Assembly (NCBI GenBank): GCA_024734495.1
Contig: JALMQS010000099.1
Location: 74,125,071 to 74,189,070 of the forward strand
Source of the DNA: Forficula auricularia
Taxonomy: Eukaryota; Arthropoda; Insecta; Dermaptera; Forficulidae
Direction: 5' to 3'
Length of the DNA: 64,000 bases
Both the position numbers and the translations under genes were made by a program. Shown here piece by piece: positions 1 to 9,904 of the stretch (positions are counted from its first letter, which is position 1; each line of letters begins with the position of its first letter). Under the pieces are notes generated by a model, which ran no database searches, was not told the origin of the DNA, and saw only the letters and a list, made by a program, of their open reading frames with translations.

Positions 1-384
1 AAAGATATATATCACGAGACTATTGCGGATGACGCAATTGGAGTCTGGGGAGTCTTAAATCTGGACCAAGAGAGAAAAAGATGTGATCCATTTAGCTACA
101 ATCCAACGTCATTTTGCGTATAGTCCGCATGACACATGGATGGATCACCAAATGAATTTGAAATGTGAGATGTTATATATTCAATCTCTCAGCCCAGAGA
201 GCTCGGTCTATTAGTATATATGTTGGTCCAGACTTAAGACTCCGCAGACTCCATTAGCTTAATCGGCAGACTCCAATAGCTTCATCCGGAGTAGTCTCGC
301 GATATATATCTTTTTCAAAAAAGCGCGGTCAATACAATTCTCATTAATATACCAATTATCATTTGATATACTAATGAGAAAAAA
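1..384. mobile_element. Family I TIR element (MITE), outer part with inverted arms
   Basis: Positions 1-68 are the inverted complement of about 224-316, with a few mismatches (AGATATATATC...GAGACTA at both ends). The central part contains no coding frame. The segment after the right arm (317-384, TCATTAATATACC...) recurs beside the related copy near 44.8 kb, so it belongs to the same long terminal repeat. The left end is cut by the window start. It looks like a non-autonomous DNA transposon of unknown superfamily. Confidence 0.75.
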
Positions 385-392
385 GGGGTCGG

Positions 393-469
393 TAGCGCAA
401 TCGGTTAAATCACCAACTTTACTAATCCGATTAGGAGAACATCAACCTAGACTTCATCAGTTCGATCCC
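393..469 (+). promoter_or_regulatory. Internal Pol III promoter (A and B boxes) of the SINE
   Basis: The A box TAGCGCAATCGG fits the consensus TRGCNNARYNGG exactly. The B box AGTTCGATCCC fits GGTTCGANTCC with one change. Their spacing, about 55 nt, is longer than in a short tRNA, so the head may derive from a tRNA with a long variable arm or an insertion. The parent isoacceptor cannot be told. Confidence 0.75.
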
Positions 470-738
470 AGGAAGAAGCAAAGTGAATTTATTTGAAAAT
501 AATAAAAAAACGGCCCCTCGGCTCGAGAAACTAACAATCTCTGGTTCTACAAAACCTCACGCATGGGCAGGACAAAATTTCGTAACAAGAGACCCATGAA
601 TCGTGAGAAGATTACCCCAGGTGGTAACCAATACACCCACCCTCGAGTGGCAACCGGGCATTCAGATTCCGGACTATCACGAAATCAAGGGAGAAACAAT
701 GGAAGAATTATGCCAAAAATCCATACATACCTGGGCAC

Positions 739-856
739 TAACTTTTAAGGAGTTCGGTGTTGGTTCTAGGTGAAACATTTTTAATATAATAATAAAACTA
801 AGATACGAGGTAGGTTTTTTTTGTGAAACCTACCTCGTATCTTAATTTTATTATTA
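739..856. mobile_element. Family J hairpin element inserted in the SINE
   Basis: It is absent from the other SINE copy. It is flanked by an exact 11-bp repeat TACCTGGGCAC (728-738 and 857-867). Its inside is a near-perfect hairpin: AAGATACGAGGTAGGTTT pairs with the complementary arm after a short T-rich loop. Similar GGTGTTGG...GTGAAAC ends recur near 13.6, 14.25, 30.2 and 62.5 kb. Confidence 0.75.
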
Positions 857-1031
857 TACCTGGGCACCTTTAACATCAACAGACTCATCCGGCCAGGAAA
901 ATTACATAGCTTGACCATGGAACTCGATAACACGTTCTGGAAAAAGATAGAGGCGTGGAAGGTCCAACCAGAAAGCAACATCAAGCTTTGCGTGATCTCA
1001 AGGGTCCAAACGCAAAAAAAAAAAAAAAAAA

Positions 1032-1180
1032 TGAGAAAAATTTATTTAAAATCATTATTTCAAGTTAGAAATATATATAAGTTCAGATATTATTTTCACT
1101 CAATATTTTACAAAAATCACCAGTATTTGATTCGCGATTGAATCAAATGTAGGAATCATTCGATTTGTTGATACATTTTT
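1032..1180. mobile_element. Outer terminal repeat of family I MITE
   Basis: This closely matches the right arm of the 45345-45680 MITE, including CATTATTTCAAGTTAGAAAT and GATTCGCGATTGAATCAAAT. It continues the element at 1-384 on the far side of the SINE, so the SINE inserted into this MITE. Confidence 0.7.
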
Positions 1181-1440
1181 GTAAAAACAGTTCTAAATTT
1201 TATCAAGCATTTGCAATTTAACAAACAAATCAGCCAGAAGAGTTTCCTAAAAAATTATTAATTTTAATATATTCTTCTTAATTTACTATACATTTCCATT
1301 AGACTTAATTTTCAAAAATTAAACAGGGTGATTATTAGTAAGGAGGTCTGGATGAGAGGACCCAAACTTAATAGTTAATTAATTATAATAGAAAAACATA
1401 TATTTAAATAATGAGATCACAAATTTTAAAGATTATTGAA
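1181..1440. other. AT-rich spacer, nothing recognised
   Basis: Low-complexity AT-rich sequence without a convincing frame, RNA or repeat boundary. Confidence 0.5.
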
Positions 1441-2060
1441 TATATTATACTTATAGGGCGGGGCAGAGCAACTTGCTCATTTTGAAATTCAATTAAGAAA
1501 AAAGTACTTGGAAAAATTTGGAAGTACTTGGAAATATTTGGAAGTACAAGTGGAAGTAGATGTACAGCATATAAGGTCGCGGTTCACCACTCGATTTTTA
1601 TATATATGTCATTCAAATACTTTTTTTGGTCATAGCTGAACGTTTTTTGAAAGTAATTAAAACGACATAAGCACGTTCGAATTTTTTTTTTTATAATTAT
1701 TAAAAGGTCCCGGTAAAATTTCTCTACAGGCATTGCTACATATTTTTTTGTTTTTATGTCAATATGTTGATTTGTCGTAAAGTATCAACAAAATGTTTTA
1801 GAATTTTAATTACCATCGTCTGCCTGCGCCTTTAGGGGTTTGACGCCGTCGTGCACGTTTTCTACATGCTAAAGCCATTGATCATATTATCATAAAAACT
1901 GAGAACATTATGAAATCGAAATCATACCTTTATTTGACTTATTGGTAAATGGTATGGACGGTGATGCCGCCATGTGGTAGAAATTGAAACTAACTCAATT
2001 GGGTCGCTGTCACAAATGTCATATGCATAATCAAAGAAGAGGTTTTTGTTATACTAGTAT
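1441..2060. repeat. Family X dispersed repeat, copy 1
   Basis: About 600 bp nearly identical to 6170-6690, from GTACAAGTGGAAGTAG through GGTCGCTGTCACAAATGTC. It begins with about three units of the TACTTGGAAATATTTGGAAG minisatellite that is longer in copy 2. No coding capacity and no clear terminal repeats are seen. Class unknown. Confidence 0.75.
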
Positions 2061-2146
2061 ATAGAGAGTGACAAATTCCAAATCTTGAACGAAATTGTAT
2101 GTATAAATGTGAAATTTTATGAGTTTTTATTTTGTATAATTGTATA

Positions 2147-3020
2147 GTACCTGGCCACCATGGACGGTAACTTTTGCTTCAGTTAAAAGCTATATATTAA
2201 TCTCTGAACCCCCCCTCGCCCCGGACCCCCACCACTTAACCCCACCTCCTGCATCCCTCCTCCTGAAACCACTTCCTCCTCCCCCACCCCCTCACCCAGT
2301 TTTTATATTTCTAGCCTTGTGTTTATAGGTATAGGTATATAAATAAATACCATATAATAATTTTTTTTAATTAAATAACAATTTTTGAGCTTATCAATTA
2401 AATTGCCAAATTCCTAATATTGAAAAAATACGTTTGTGGGATTTAAAACTCGATTTTTAATCAATTAATTTTTTTTTTTAATTAATTTTATTGAACTAAT
2501 TATTTTTCATGAATTATTGTATACATTGTATTTGAGCTTCGACTTCAGAGATTACTTCCCCACCATCGACTGTCCTTGATCATCTTTTTAGTCCTTGTTT
2601 TTAATAAGAGGAAAAAACTAATTAAATAAAAAACCTCTTTTCCGAGAATTAAATTGATCCTTCTATCCTCATTCATTCAATCAATTAAATTGCCTAAATT
2701 TTAATATATATAATAATATTTGTAATGATCTATTGGTGGAATTTAAAATTAAAAAACCAATTAATAATTAAAAGGAAATTGAATAAAAATATAATTATAC
2801 ATTTTTATCGAGACAACCACCTGTGAATAATTATTTCAATCAACAAAAAACCCATCAAAAACAACTTAGCCGAAGATGAGACCGTGACAGATCGAATGTC
2901 CAACACAAAACCCTTCTAACCCGTGAATTTCATCCAAATCGTTAGAGCCGTTTTCGAGAACCCGACCGTATATGATATCTATATATATATACAAAAATTT
3001 GCTCATTTAATAATATAAGA
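2147..3020 (-). mobile_element. Helitron-like non-autonomous element A1 (3' end at 2147)
   Basis: Read on the minus strand, it starts with TC after a host A (3021), has the family block AACGGCTCTAACGATTTGGATG, a G-rich segment, and ends with a decayed hairpin and CCAGGTAC before a host T. A 210-bp poly(A) retroposon interrupts it. Related to the elements at 7018, 16.8, 30.4 and 51.4 kb. It encodes no protein. Confidence 0.8.
2469..2678 (-). mobile_element. Short poly(A) retroposon, copy 1, in A1
   Basis: Flanked by the 10-bp target duplication AATCAATTAA (2459-2468 and 2679-2688). It ends in poly(A) on the minus strand. Copies at 18606-18854 and around 50363-51345 share the body, including GTCCTTGTTTTTAATAAGAG. 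No Pol III boxes are evident, so it may be a LINE tail rather than a SINE. Confidence 0.85.
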
Positions 3021-3029
3021 TAAGATAGA

Positions 3030-3414
3030 GAACCTGGAGGCACCGAGCGATGCTCGGTAACTTCTTCCTTCAGTTAAAATCTTTATTTTAATATTATTTT
3101 TAATTTAAAATTCTGATAAAAAGGTCGATTTTTATTTAAGAGCCGTTTTCAAATTAAAAAAATACAAATATATCTATATAGTATTCGACCACTGTACCCC
3201 CCACCTCCACCCTGCTCGACCCCACCCCCGAAACCTCGCCCTACCCCCGGATCCCCCACCACTGCCCCCACCTTCTGCACCCCCACATCCACCACATCCA
3301 CCCCCGCTCCGCATCAAGATCGCTTTCTCATCCTCAAAACTTGTTAATAGAGTTTGTTTCATCAAAATCGTTAGAGCCGTATAAAAAAAAAAAAAATACA
3401 AATACTCATATATA
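3030..3414 (-). mobile_element. Helitron-like element A2, short subfamily
   Basis: The 3' end on the minus strand is GTTACCGAGCATCGCTCGGT (7-bp stem, 3-nt loop), then a spacer and CCAGGTTC before a host T. Upstream are the block CTTAAATAAAAATCGACC and a G-rich stretch. The same arrangement occurs at 35480-35719 and in the tail of 8260-9013. The 5' end is not clear. Confidence 0.75.
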
Positions 3415-3420
3415 TATATA

Positions 3421-3803
3421 TACCTGGAAGACCGAGCTTTGTTCGGGTTTAGTTAATGCTTGACAACAACACACCACAATCACAAAGTTCTTCAAGGCCT
3501 TTGAGAACAAAGATTTAAACCAACCCATTGTCTGCCTGGGGACAAAAGAAAAGAGGAAACCTATTTAAATCCCTAAGATAAGATTGGCATTTGCCTACTT
3601 GAGAATAATTAATTTGATTACGAAAAAAACCCATCAAAAACAATTTTGTCGAAGATGAGACCGCGACAGATCGAATTGTCAACTCCAAAATCCCCTAACC
3701 CGTGAATTTCATCAAAATCGGTAGAGTCGTTTTCAAAATAGAACCAAGATACAAATATATATATAAATAAATATACAATTTTTGCTCGTTTAATAAGAGT
3801 AGA
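3421..3803 (-). mobile_element. Helitron-like element A3, complete short copy
   Basis: Both ends are visible. The 5' TCTACTCTTATTAAACGAGC is preceded by a host A at 3804 (minus-strand sense). The 3' hairpin ACCGAGC/GCTCGGT with degenerate loop is followed by CCAGGTA and a host T. At 383 bp it is one of the shortest complete copies. The interior matches 33767-34105. Confidence 0.8.
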
Positions 3804-4590
3804 TAATAGAAAAAATCTTATAAAATGTTTCGTTTTTACAGTAGGTACACTATTGAAGATGGTCTACGAGTAGAGACCGAAACTGTGTAGTAAATCTATT
3901 AAATAAATAATAATATTAATGAACTAAAATTATTTGTCTATTTGTTTGTGTGAAAAAATAAACCCTAAAATTTATAAAATTAAATAAAATTTATATTATT
4001 ATTTTAAAACCCACTACTGAGTCTTAGAGACATAGTCCTCTGTCCAGAAAGATGCCCGCAAAAGGAGGGCTTCAAAGCTTATTTCAGAACGAGCTTTTCG
4101 TGTGTGCCTTCGGCACCCCCTGCGGGCTGGTGCCCTGGCGGGCAGCGTCTCGTTCCAAAAATTTTATTCCTCTTAAAAAACCACACTCCAAATGTATACC
4201 CGTAAACTACCGAAAATACATCGTCTCTTAAAAGTTTCGCCTCTTTAATTTTTGAGTGGCGAGGGGGGGGAAGAATAATTATCAATATATTTAATGTTTC
4301 TTAATTTAAAATTAATTGGAGTTTTTCATTTCAAAATTCGAGTTCAAATTACAATTATATTTCAAATTTGCCTGGTTAATGAAAATCGATTGGAGCCATC
4401 AGTTTAAAATCCGAGCTGACAATTATATTTCAAATTTACCTCGTTAATTAATATATATTTAATGTTTCTTAATTTAAAATCTATTGGTGTTTTTTCATTT
4501 TCATTCGAGTTCAAATGAATACAAATTATCTCGACACAAAGTCTAAATCAAAACTATATAGTTTTAGTAACAGAAATCAAGATATAAATA
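3804..4590. other. No gene seen; GC-rich islet near 4027-4150
   Basis: Mostly AT-rich, with a direct repetition around 4285-4510 (TTTAATGTTTCTTAATTTAA twice). The 4027-4150 islet is much richer in GC and holds GCCCGC/GCGGGC inverted motifs that could fold. It is not recognised as a known RNA or coding exon. Confidence 0.5.
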
Positions 4591-4596
4591 TTAATG

Positions 4597-4668
4597 TTGC
4601 ATTGGTGTAATGTCTAGAGCTGATACCCTTAGTTCAAGAGTTCGTCGGTTCGATTCTAGGCAAGGGGG
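4597..4668 (+). pseudogene. tRNA-like relic
   Basis: A-box-like TTGGTGTAATGTC precedes a good B box GGTTCGATTCT (4647-4657). A convincing cloverleaf with a matching acceptor stem is not obvious. It could be a degraded tRNA or a SINE head. Confidence 0.4.
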
Positions 4669-5235
4669 TAATTTTTTTAAAGAAAATTCTCTCAGCGTTG
4701 TTACAAATTAATCTAGGCTCTTATATATAGTATAATTGAATTAAAAAATAAATAATTAAACAAAAATTCAAATTTATAATATGAAAGTTTAGTTTCTGCA
4801 GCTTATAATGAAAATCAGAATTTGTTTCAATTTAGTTGATTATTTAAGCTTTTTAAAATTGCAAGAAATTATTAAAAATTTAAGTATTTCTTTTTTTTTC
4901 CTATATAAATATTTCAATTAGTTTTTTTATTCATAAAATAATAAATATAGATAAATGTTTATTTATTTAGTACATTTAACTTTATCTCCAGCCATGCCCT
5001 TTTTTTTCCCTCGAAACAACGAAAAGTGCTCAGAGCTATTTTTTTTCTCTACCACACATTCACTCCTTTTAAAAACGAGAATTAAATTTCAACAGTGGGA
5101 AATGCCAACTTCTTCTTAATGTTATTTTTTCAAAAGCCCTATTCCGGACTTTGTTTATTTATTTTTTAAAACTGTTTTCCGAAATAAAAATAACACATGG
5201 AAATGTGGAAAAGAAAAAAATCGAGAGGTTGTTTG
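4669..5235. other. AT-rich spacer, nothing recognised
   Basis: Low-complexity AT-rich DNA without supportable features. Confidence 0.5.
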
Positions 5236-5452
5236 TGTTAAAATATATGTATAATATTGGCACCTCCGATATGACATCAGCGCCACTCCGGTGTTCACTA
5301 TCTTAACTTAATTTATTAATCACTTCATTTTCTACTCGAGTCCATGTAACATGCTATATATTGCTTTTTCCTCCTGTACTATTCTATTTATTGTAATAAT
5401 GTGCAACCTCAATAAAACGCTTTATATATTTTATCTATAAAATTATCTATCA
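5236..5452 (+). mobile_element. LTR-like repeat, copy 1
   Basis: Bounded by TG...CA (TGTTAAAATATATG to ATCTATCA). It contains an AATAAA polyadenylation signal in the stretch CAATAAAACGCTTTATATAT near its end. A second copy lies on the minus strand at 12059-12262, and a short shared leader follows both. LTR family unknown. Confidence 0.6.
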
Positions 5453-5760
5453 TTGTGATATTCCGCTATCCACAACTTTTACACCTCTTAACAGTTTGTC
5501 CACTCGGGGATACAAATATAGGCAAGGGGAGAGTTTAGGCGTTAGACGATGGCCTAAGGAGGAAGAAACGGCTGTGGTTGTCGGGGCTCTTTTGTCCAAA
5601 CACCCCCTGCAACCCCTGGATAAGACACTCAGGTTCCCATCTTGGAAACATTTGCCTGGTGCCCTCCAAACGGAGACCACCCCTGTCCACCATCTATTTT
5701 TAGGGGGTCAGCAATAAGTTAGAAAGTCGAATGGACAAGATAGATATAAACACACAAACT
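5453..5760 (+). other. Leader-like region after the LTR, moderately GC-rich
   Basis: The first 40 bp match the sequence beyond the 12.06-kb copy, so this is probably the start of the retroelement interior. Frames on both strands reach 73-76 codons but show no gag or zinc-knuckle motif. No standard tRNA primer-binding site was recognised. Confidence 0.4.
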
Positions 5761-5764
5761 TAGG

Positions 5765-6700
5765 TATTGGTAAATGATAAGTACGGTGTTGCAGCCATGT
5801 GGTAAAAAGTGAAACTAACACAATCGGGTCGCTGTCACAAATGTCATATGCATAATCAAAGAAGAGATTTTTGTCGAGGGGTGATACGCGATTGGAAGTA
5901 GGTGTGCACCTCTTTGGAAGTATTTTGGAAGTACTTGGAAATATTTGTAAGTACTTGGAAATAACTGGAAGTGCTTGAAAATATTTGGAAGTACTTGTAA
6001 ATATTTGGAATTACTTGGGAATATTTGGAAGTACTTGGGAATATTTGTAAGTACTTGGAAATATTTGGAGGTGCTTGGAAATGTTTGGAAGTACTTGGAA
6101 ATATTTGAAATAACTTGAAAATATTTTGAATTACTTGGAAATATTTGGAAGTACTTGGAAATATTTGGAAGTACAAGTGGAAGTAGGTGTACAGCATATT
6201 AGGTCGCGGTTCACCCCTCGAATTTTGTATATATGTCATTCAAACACTTTTTTTGGTCATAGCTGAACGTTTTTAGAAAGTAATTAAAAAGACATAAGGA
6301 CTTTAGATGCACGTTCGAATTTTTATTTTTCTATTATTATTAAAAGGTCCCGGTAAAATTTCCCCACAGGCATTGTTAGTTATTTTTTTGTTTTTATGTA
6401 AATATGTTGATTAGTTGTAAAGTTTCAACAAAATGTTTTAGAATTTTAATTACCAGCGTCTGCAAGCGCCTTCTAGGGAGTTGGCGCCGTCGTGCACGTT
6501 TTCTGCATTCTAAATCCATTGATCATATTATCATAAAAACAGAGAACATTATGAAATCGAAATTATAATTTTATTTGACTTATTGGTAAATGGTATGGAC
6601 GGTGTTGGCCCCATGTGATAGAAATTGAAACTAACTCAATTGGGTCGCTGTCACAAATGTCATATGCATAATCAAAGAATAGGTTTTTGTTTATATGTCA
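5765..6700. repeat. Family X repeat, copy 2, with direct terminal segments
   Basis: A segment of about 110 bp (5765-5875) recurs at 6580-6690 in the same orientation, and the rest matches 1550-2060. This layout fits either an LTR-like element or a head-to-tail unit of a longer satellite. A small fragment also occurs at 63256-63315. Confidence 0.7.
5925..6183. repeat. 20-bp minisatellite in family X
   Basis: About 13 imperfect units of TACTTGGAAATATTTGGAAG. A minus-strand frame of 127 codons crosses it and reads as a Tyr/Phe/Ser-rich repetition. That frame is a by-product of the repeat, not a gene. Shorter runs occur at 1500-1560 and 12720-12815. Confidence 0.9.
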
Positions 6701-7017
6701 TTTAAACACTGATCAATCACCCGTAGAAAACCCCAATGGGCTAGTTCAAGATTTCACCGCCAGTTGGCGTATCTGCAATTTCCAGGTACTAATAGTAATT
6801 GCCCTCATTATATCTAAATCAGTTTTTCAAATTTTTGGAAAAAATAGTGACGGTGCGTTAAACATAGAGACAGCACTATTGCCGAAGTTAGCGCTCTCTT
6901 GCGATTATTTATTCAAATTATTTAGGAAAAATTGGAGCAAATATTGTATTATAGTATATATCATAGATAAAAGACGGAGCATATCGAGTCTCTTTGTTTT
7001 GGACGTTTAATAAATCA
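6701..7017. other. Unique sequence with one 107-codon frame
   Basis: An open frame (6687-7010, plus) starts inside repeat X and shows no domain I recognise. It has no homologous second copy in the window. It could be a fragment of an exon or chance. I do not call a gene. Confidence 0.3.
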
Positions 7018-7519
7018 GTACCTGGGCCACCGAGCGATGCTCGGTAACTTTTTGCTTCAGTTAATAGCTATATATTAATCCCCGAAATCCCCCTCGCCCC
7101 CGGACCCCCACCACTGCACATCCACCTCCTGCACCCCCACACTCTACCCCCACCACCGCTCACTCACCCGGTTTTTTTGCATTTCTAGCTTTCAGCGGCC
7201 CACAGATTATGTGTATATTGGTATATAAATAAATACGGTATAATTATTTTTTTTAATTAAATAATTAAATTTCCCAACTTTTAATATATAATAATAATTA
7301 TAATGATCTTATTGTGAGATATAAAATTAAAAAACCAATTATTTATTAAAAGGAAATTGAATAAAAATGTAATTATACATTTTTATCGAGACAACCACCA
7401 TAATTATTTCAATTAACAAAAAACCCATCAAAAACAACTTAACCGATGATGAGACCGTGACAGATCGAATATCCAACACAAAAACCCTCTTAACCCGTGA
7501 GTTTACAATTCAAATCGTT
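7018..7519 (-). mobile_element. Helitron-like element A4, cut by assembly gap
   Basis: The 3' end on the minus strand is GTTACCGAGCATCGCTCGGT, a short spacer and CCAGGTAC before T. A G-rich block and the interior shared with A1 follow up to the gap. Its 5' end is hidden in the Ns. Confidence 0.8.
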
Positions 7520-7619
7520 NNNNNNNNNNNNNNNNNNNNNNNNNNNNNNNNNNNNNNNNNNNNNNNNNNNNNNNNNNNNNNNNNNNNNNNNNNNNNNNNN
7601 NNNNNNNNNNNNNNNNNNN
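7520..7619. other. Assembly gap of 100 N
   Basis: Exactly 100 N, the usual size of a scaffold gap of unknown length. The open frame crossing it is meaningless. Confidence 0.99.
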
Positions 7620-8027
7620 GACTAGATGTAAATTATCTAGTTAAACATATTAGAGCGCTTATTTTGAGTGTCAGAATCGACCCATTAGTGGGTGAGAGAT
7701 AACTTGAAACTCCATTTTCAATTTTAAGCTTGTTTTAGTGTTTATGGTAATATAAGTAATTCCTCCTATTTGTACATGGCATGCATTTGTGGGATCTACG
7801 TCCTCGGACGACCCCAAAATTCATGGGGATTTTTTTACTTTCACATTTATATTCTATAGAATATAATATGAATTATTGCAATCGCCTGCAGGAGTTTTGA
7901 CTTTTTGAGAGCTTGTATCTCAGAGATGAAAAAATTTTATTTTATTTTGTAATTTCTAGGTGTAAGGAATCGATGCCCTTAATCAGGCTGGCCCTTGTTG
8001 GTAATAGTAATATAATTATGTACATAT
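7620..8027. other. No gene seen
   Basis: AT-rich sequence after the gap without supportable features. Confidence 0.5.
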
Positions 8028-8289
8028 ACCGGGTGAGTTTTTTTTTATCTTGAGCCAGTCTTATAACTCAAAAACAGTACATTATATAAAAAAATTTGAA
8101 ATAATTTTATTTATATCGAGGGGGAAACTAAACTACGCTATGTGTTTGTCGACTTAGAACAAGCTTTCAAGGCCAAGTTCTGTTTTTTAAATGGAAACCT
8201 ATATTTTGCTTTACATTGCCTAAATCTACAAAAAAAAACTGAACAATTTGCATAAGAAATCTACTCTTAATAAACGAAAAAAAATTGTA

Positions 8290-8367
8290 TATTTATTTAT
8301 ATATATTTCTTTATTTATATATATATATTTATTTATTTTTATATATATTTATTTATTTATATATATA

Positions 8368-8420
<53 letters not shown>
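8290..8420. repeat. (AT)n / (ATTT)n microsatellite
   Basis: Simple repeat just inside the 5' end of the Helitron-like element. The same place in the other copies also carries an AT repeat of varying length. Confidence 0.95.
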
Positions 8421-8589
8421 ATTTTGGTCCTATTTTGAAAACGGCCCTACCGATTTTGATGAAACAAAATCTATTAACAATTTTTGAGGATGAGAAAGCG
8501 ATCTGGCTAGGTCTGGATCTCATCAAAATTCATCTTGATTTTTCTTAATTAAATTAATTATTGATAGATGAAAATCTTAATAAAAAAAT

Positions 8590-8672
8590 GATTTTCCGCA
8601 TGTCAGATTAGATCCTGAGACCTCTTGCATCAGAGGCATAGACTTTACCGGTAGACCATAGAACTATTTTAA
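8590..8672 (-). pseudogene. tRNA-derived segment inside Helitron-like element
   Basis: On the minus strand it reads as a tRNA-like A-box/B-box segment with anticodon-region CTCTGATGCAAGAGG. It aligns with the better kept one at 49185-49262. It appears in two family members, so it was carried by the element. Confidence 0.5.
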
Positions 8673-9904
8673 AAATCTTTGCTTTTTACTTTTACTAAAA
8701 TGAATATTTTTTTTAATTAGACTTTATTATAAGTGTGGAAATAATTTAATATATTATATATAGCTATGTATTTTATAAATAGAATTTATTGAATAAATTG
8801 CAGACGCGGTAAATTTGAAATATGTATAAATGAATTAAGCTGAAAGAAAGACAACAATTATTATACTATATATATTTGTATTTTTTTAATTTGAAAACGG
8901 CTCTCAAATAAACATCGACCTTTTTATCAGAATTTTAAATTAAAAATAATATTAAAATAAAGCTTTTAACTGAATAAAAAAGTTACCGAGCATCGCTCGG
9001 TACCTCCAGGTACTATTTTTTATACGACATCAAATAAACAAAATATTAAATTAATTAGATCTAAAAAAATGCTAATAATTATTCTTAACAATTATTTAAC
9101 CTAATTATCAAATAATAATGATCAAATAATTAATTATTGAATAAATAATTTAATAATAATTAATAATTTAATAATTTTCCGACACTGTTCTGTGACATTC
9201 CAGAGTGTATCGCAAGTATTCTGAATGAAACATCTGTCTTCAACAAAAAAATGCTTCATTTTTATTATACTGATTCAATATAACAATCTGCTGGATTGAC
9301 AGGAGAAATAAACTTTATTAAACTCACGAATTTTAACTAGTTCTATTAAGTAGAAAATAATCTCTTAAATCTGAGTATTTAATGAAGTTTTAAGATCATT
9401 ATAAACACTTATTTTCTTTGTTGTGACTTTTCAATTTAATAATTATTTCTTTAATAATTAATTATTTAATCATTATTATTTCATAATTAAGTTGATTAAT
9501 TGTTAAAAATAATTATTATTCGGATTTTTGTGAGATCTAATTGATTAAATATTTTGTTAATTTGATGTCGTATAAAAAAATAGTTCTCATGAAAGTTATT
9601 CAGTTTTTTTTTCTAGATTTAGGCAATCTAAATCAAAATTTAGGTTTCCATTTAAAAAACAGAACTTGACATTTATTAAGCTTAATAATTATTTTTAACA
9701 ATTATTCAACTTAATAATTAAATAATAATAAATAATTAATTATTAAATAAATATTTAATAAATCGAAAAGTCACAACAATGAAAATAAGTGTCTATAATG
9801 ATATTAAAACTTCATTATACGTAGCTACCCAGATTTAAGAGATTATTTTCTACTTAATAGAACTATTTAAAATTATTGAGTTTAAATGAAGGATTTTTTG
9901 TTGA

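Larger units (their letters stand above)
385..1029 (+). mobile_element. tRNA-derived SINE, copy 1
   Basis: The head has an RNA polymerase III A box TAGCGCAATCGG at 393-404 and a B box AGTTCGATCCC at 459-469, followed by a unique body and a poly(A) tail ending at 1031. An 11-bp target duplication AATGAGAAAAA flanks it (373-383 and 1030-1040). A second copy lies at 57023-57527 on the other strand and matches over the whole length, apart from a 118-bp insertion here (739-856). SINEs are transcribed by Pol III and copied by a partner LINE. The partner is not identified. Confidence 0.9.
8260..9013 (+). mobile_element. Helitron-like element A5, complete, empty site known
   Basis: Starts TCTACTCTTAATAAACG after host A and ends with GTTACCGAGCATCGCTCGGT, ACCT, CCAGGTAC before host T. 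Comparison with F copy 2 (ATAAGAAATATTTTTTAT near 47.38 kb) gives the unfilled site and shows insertion between A and T without target duplication. Inside are an AT microsatellite (8290-8420), a tRNA-derived stretch (about 8590-8670) and the short-subfamily tail (8865-9013). Confidence 0.85.

Noticed and set aside
2140..2328. Proline-rich open frame
   Set aside because: It is the C-rich block of a Helitron-like element. Similar 'Pro/Gly-rich' frames appear at every copy on either strand.
3174..3401. Gly-rich minus-strand frame
   Set aside because: Reading of the same C-rich block in element A2. No start context or homology beyond composition.
4597..4668. Functional tRNA gene
   Set aside because: B box is good but no complete cloverleaf or acceptor pairing can be drawn. 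Kept only as a relic.
5856..6239. 127-codon Tyr/Phe/Ser-rich frame
   Set aside because: It lies across the 20-bp minisatellite and simply translates it.
6687..7010. 107-codon frame as a gene
   Set aside because: It starts inside repeat X, has no recognised domain and no supporting signals.
7457..7702. Frame across the N gap
   Set aside because: A third of its codons are unknown. It is an artefact of the gap.
8248..8548. Hydrophobic Tyr/Ile/Leu frames as membrane proteins
   Set aside because: They translate an AT microsatellite and the start of a Helitron-like element. The same peptide recurs at 37.5 and 48.9 kb because the element does.
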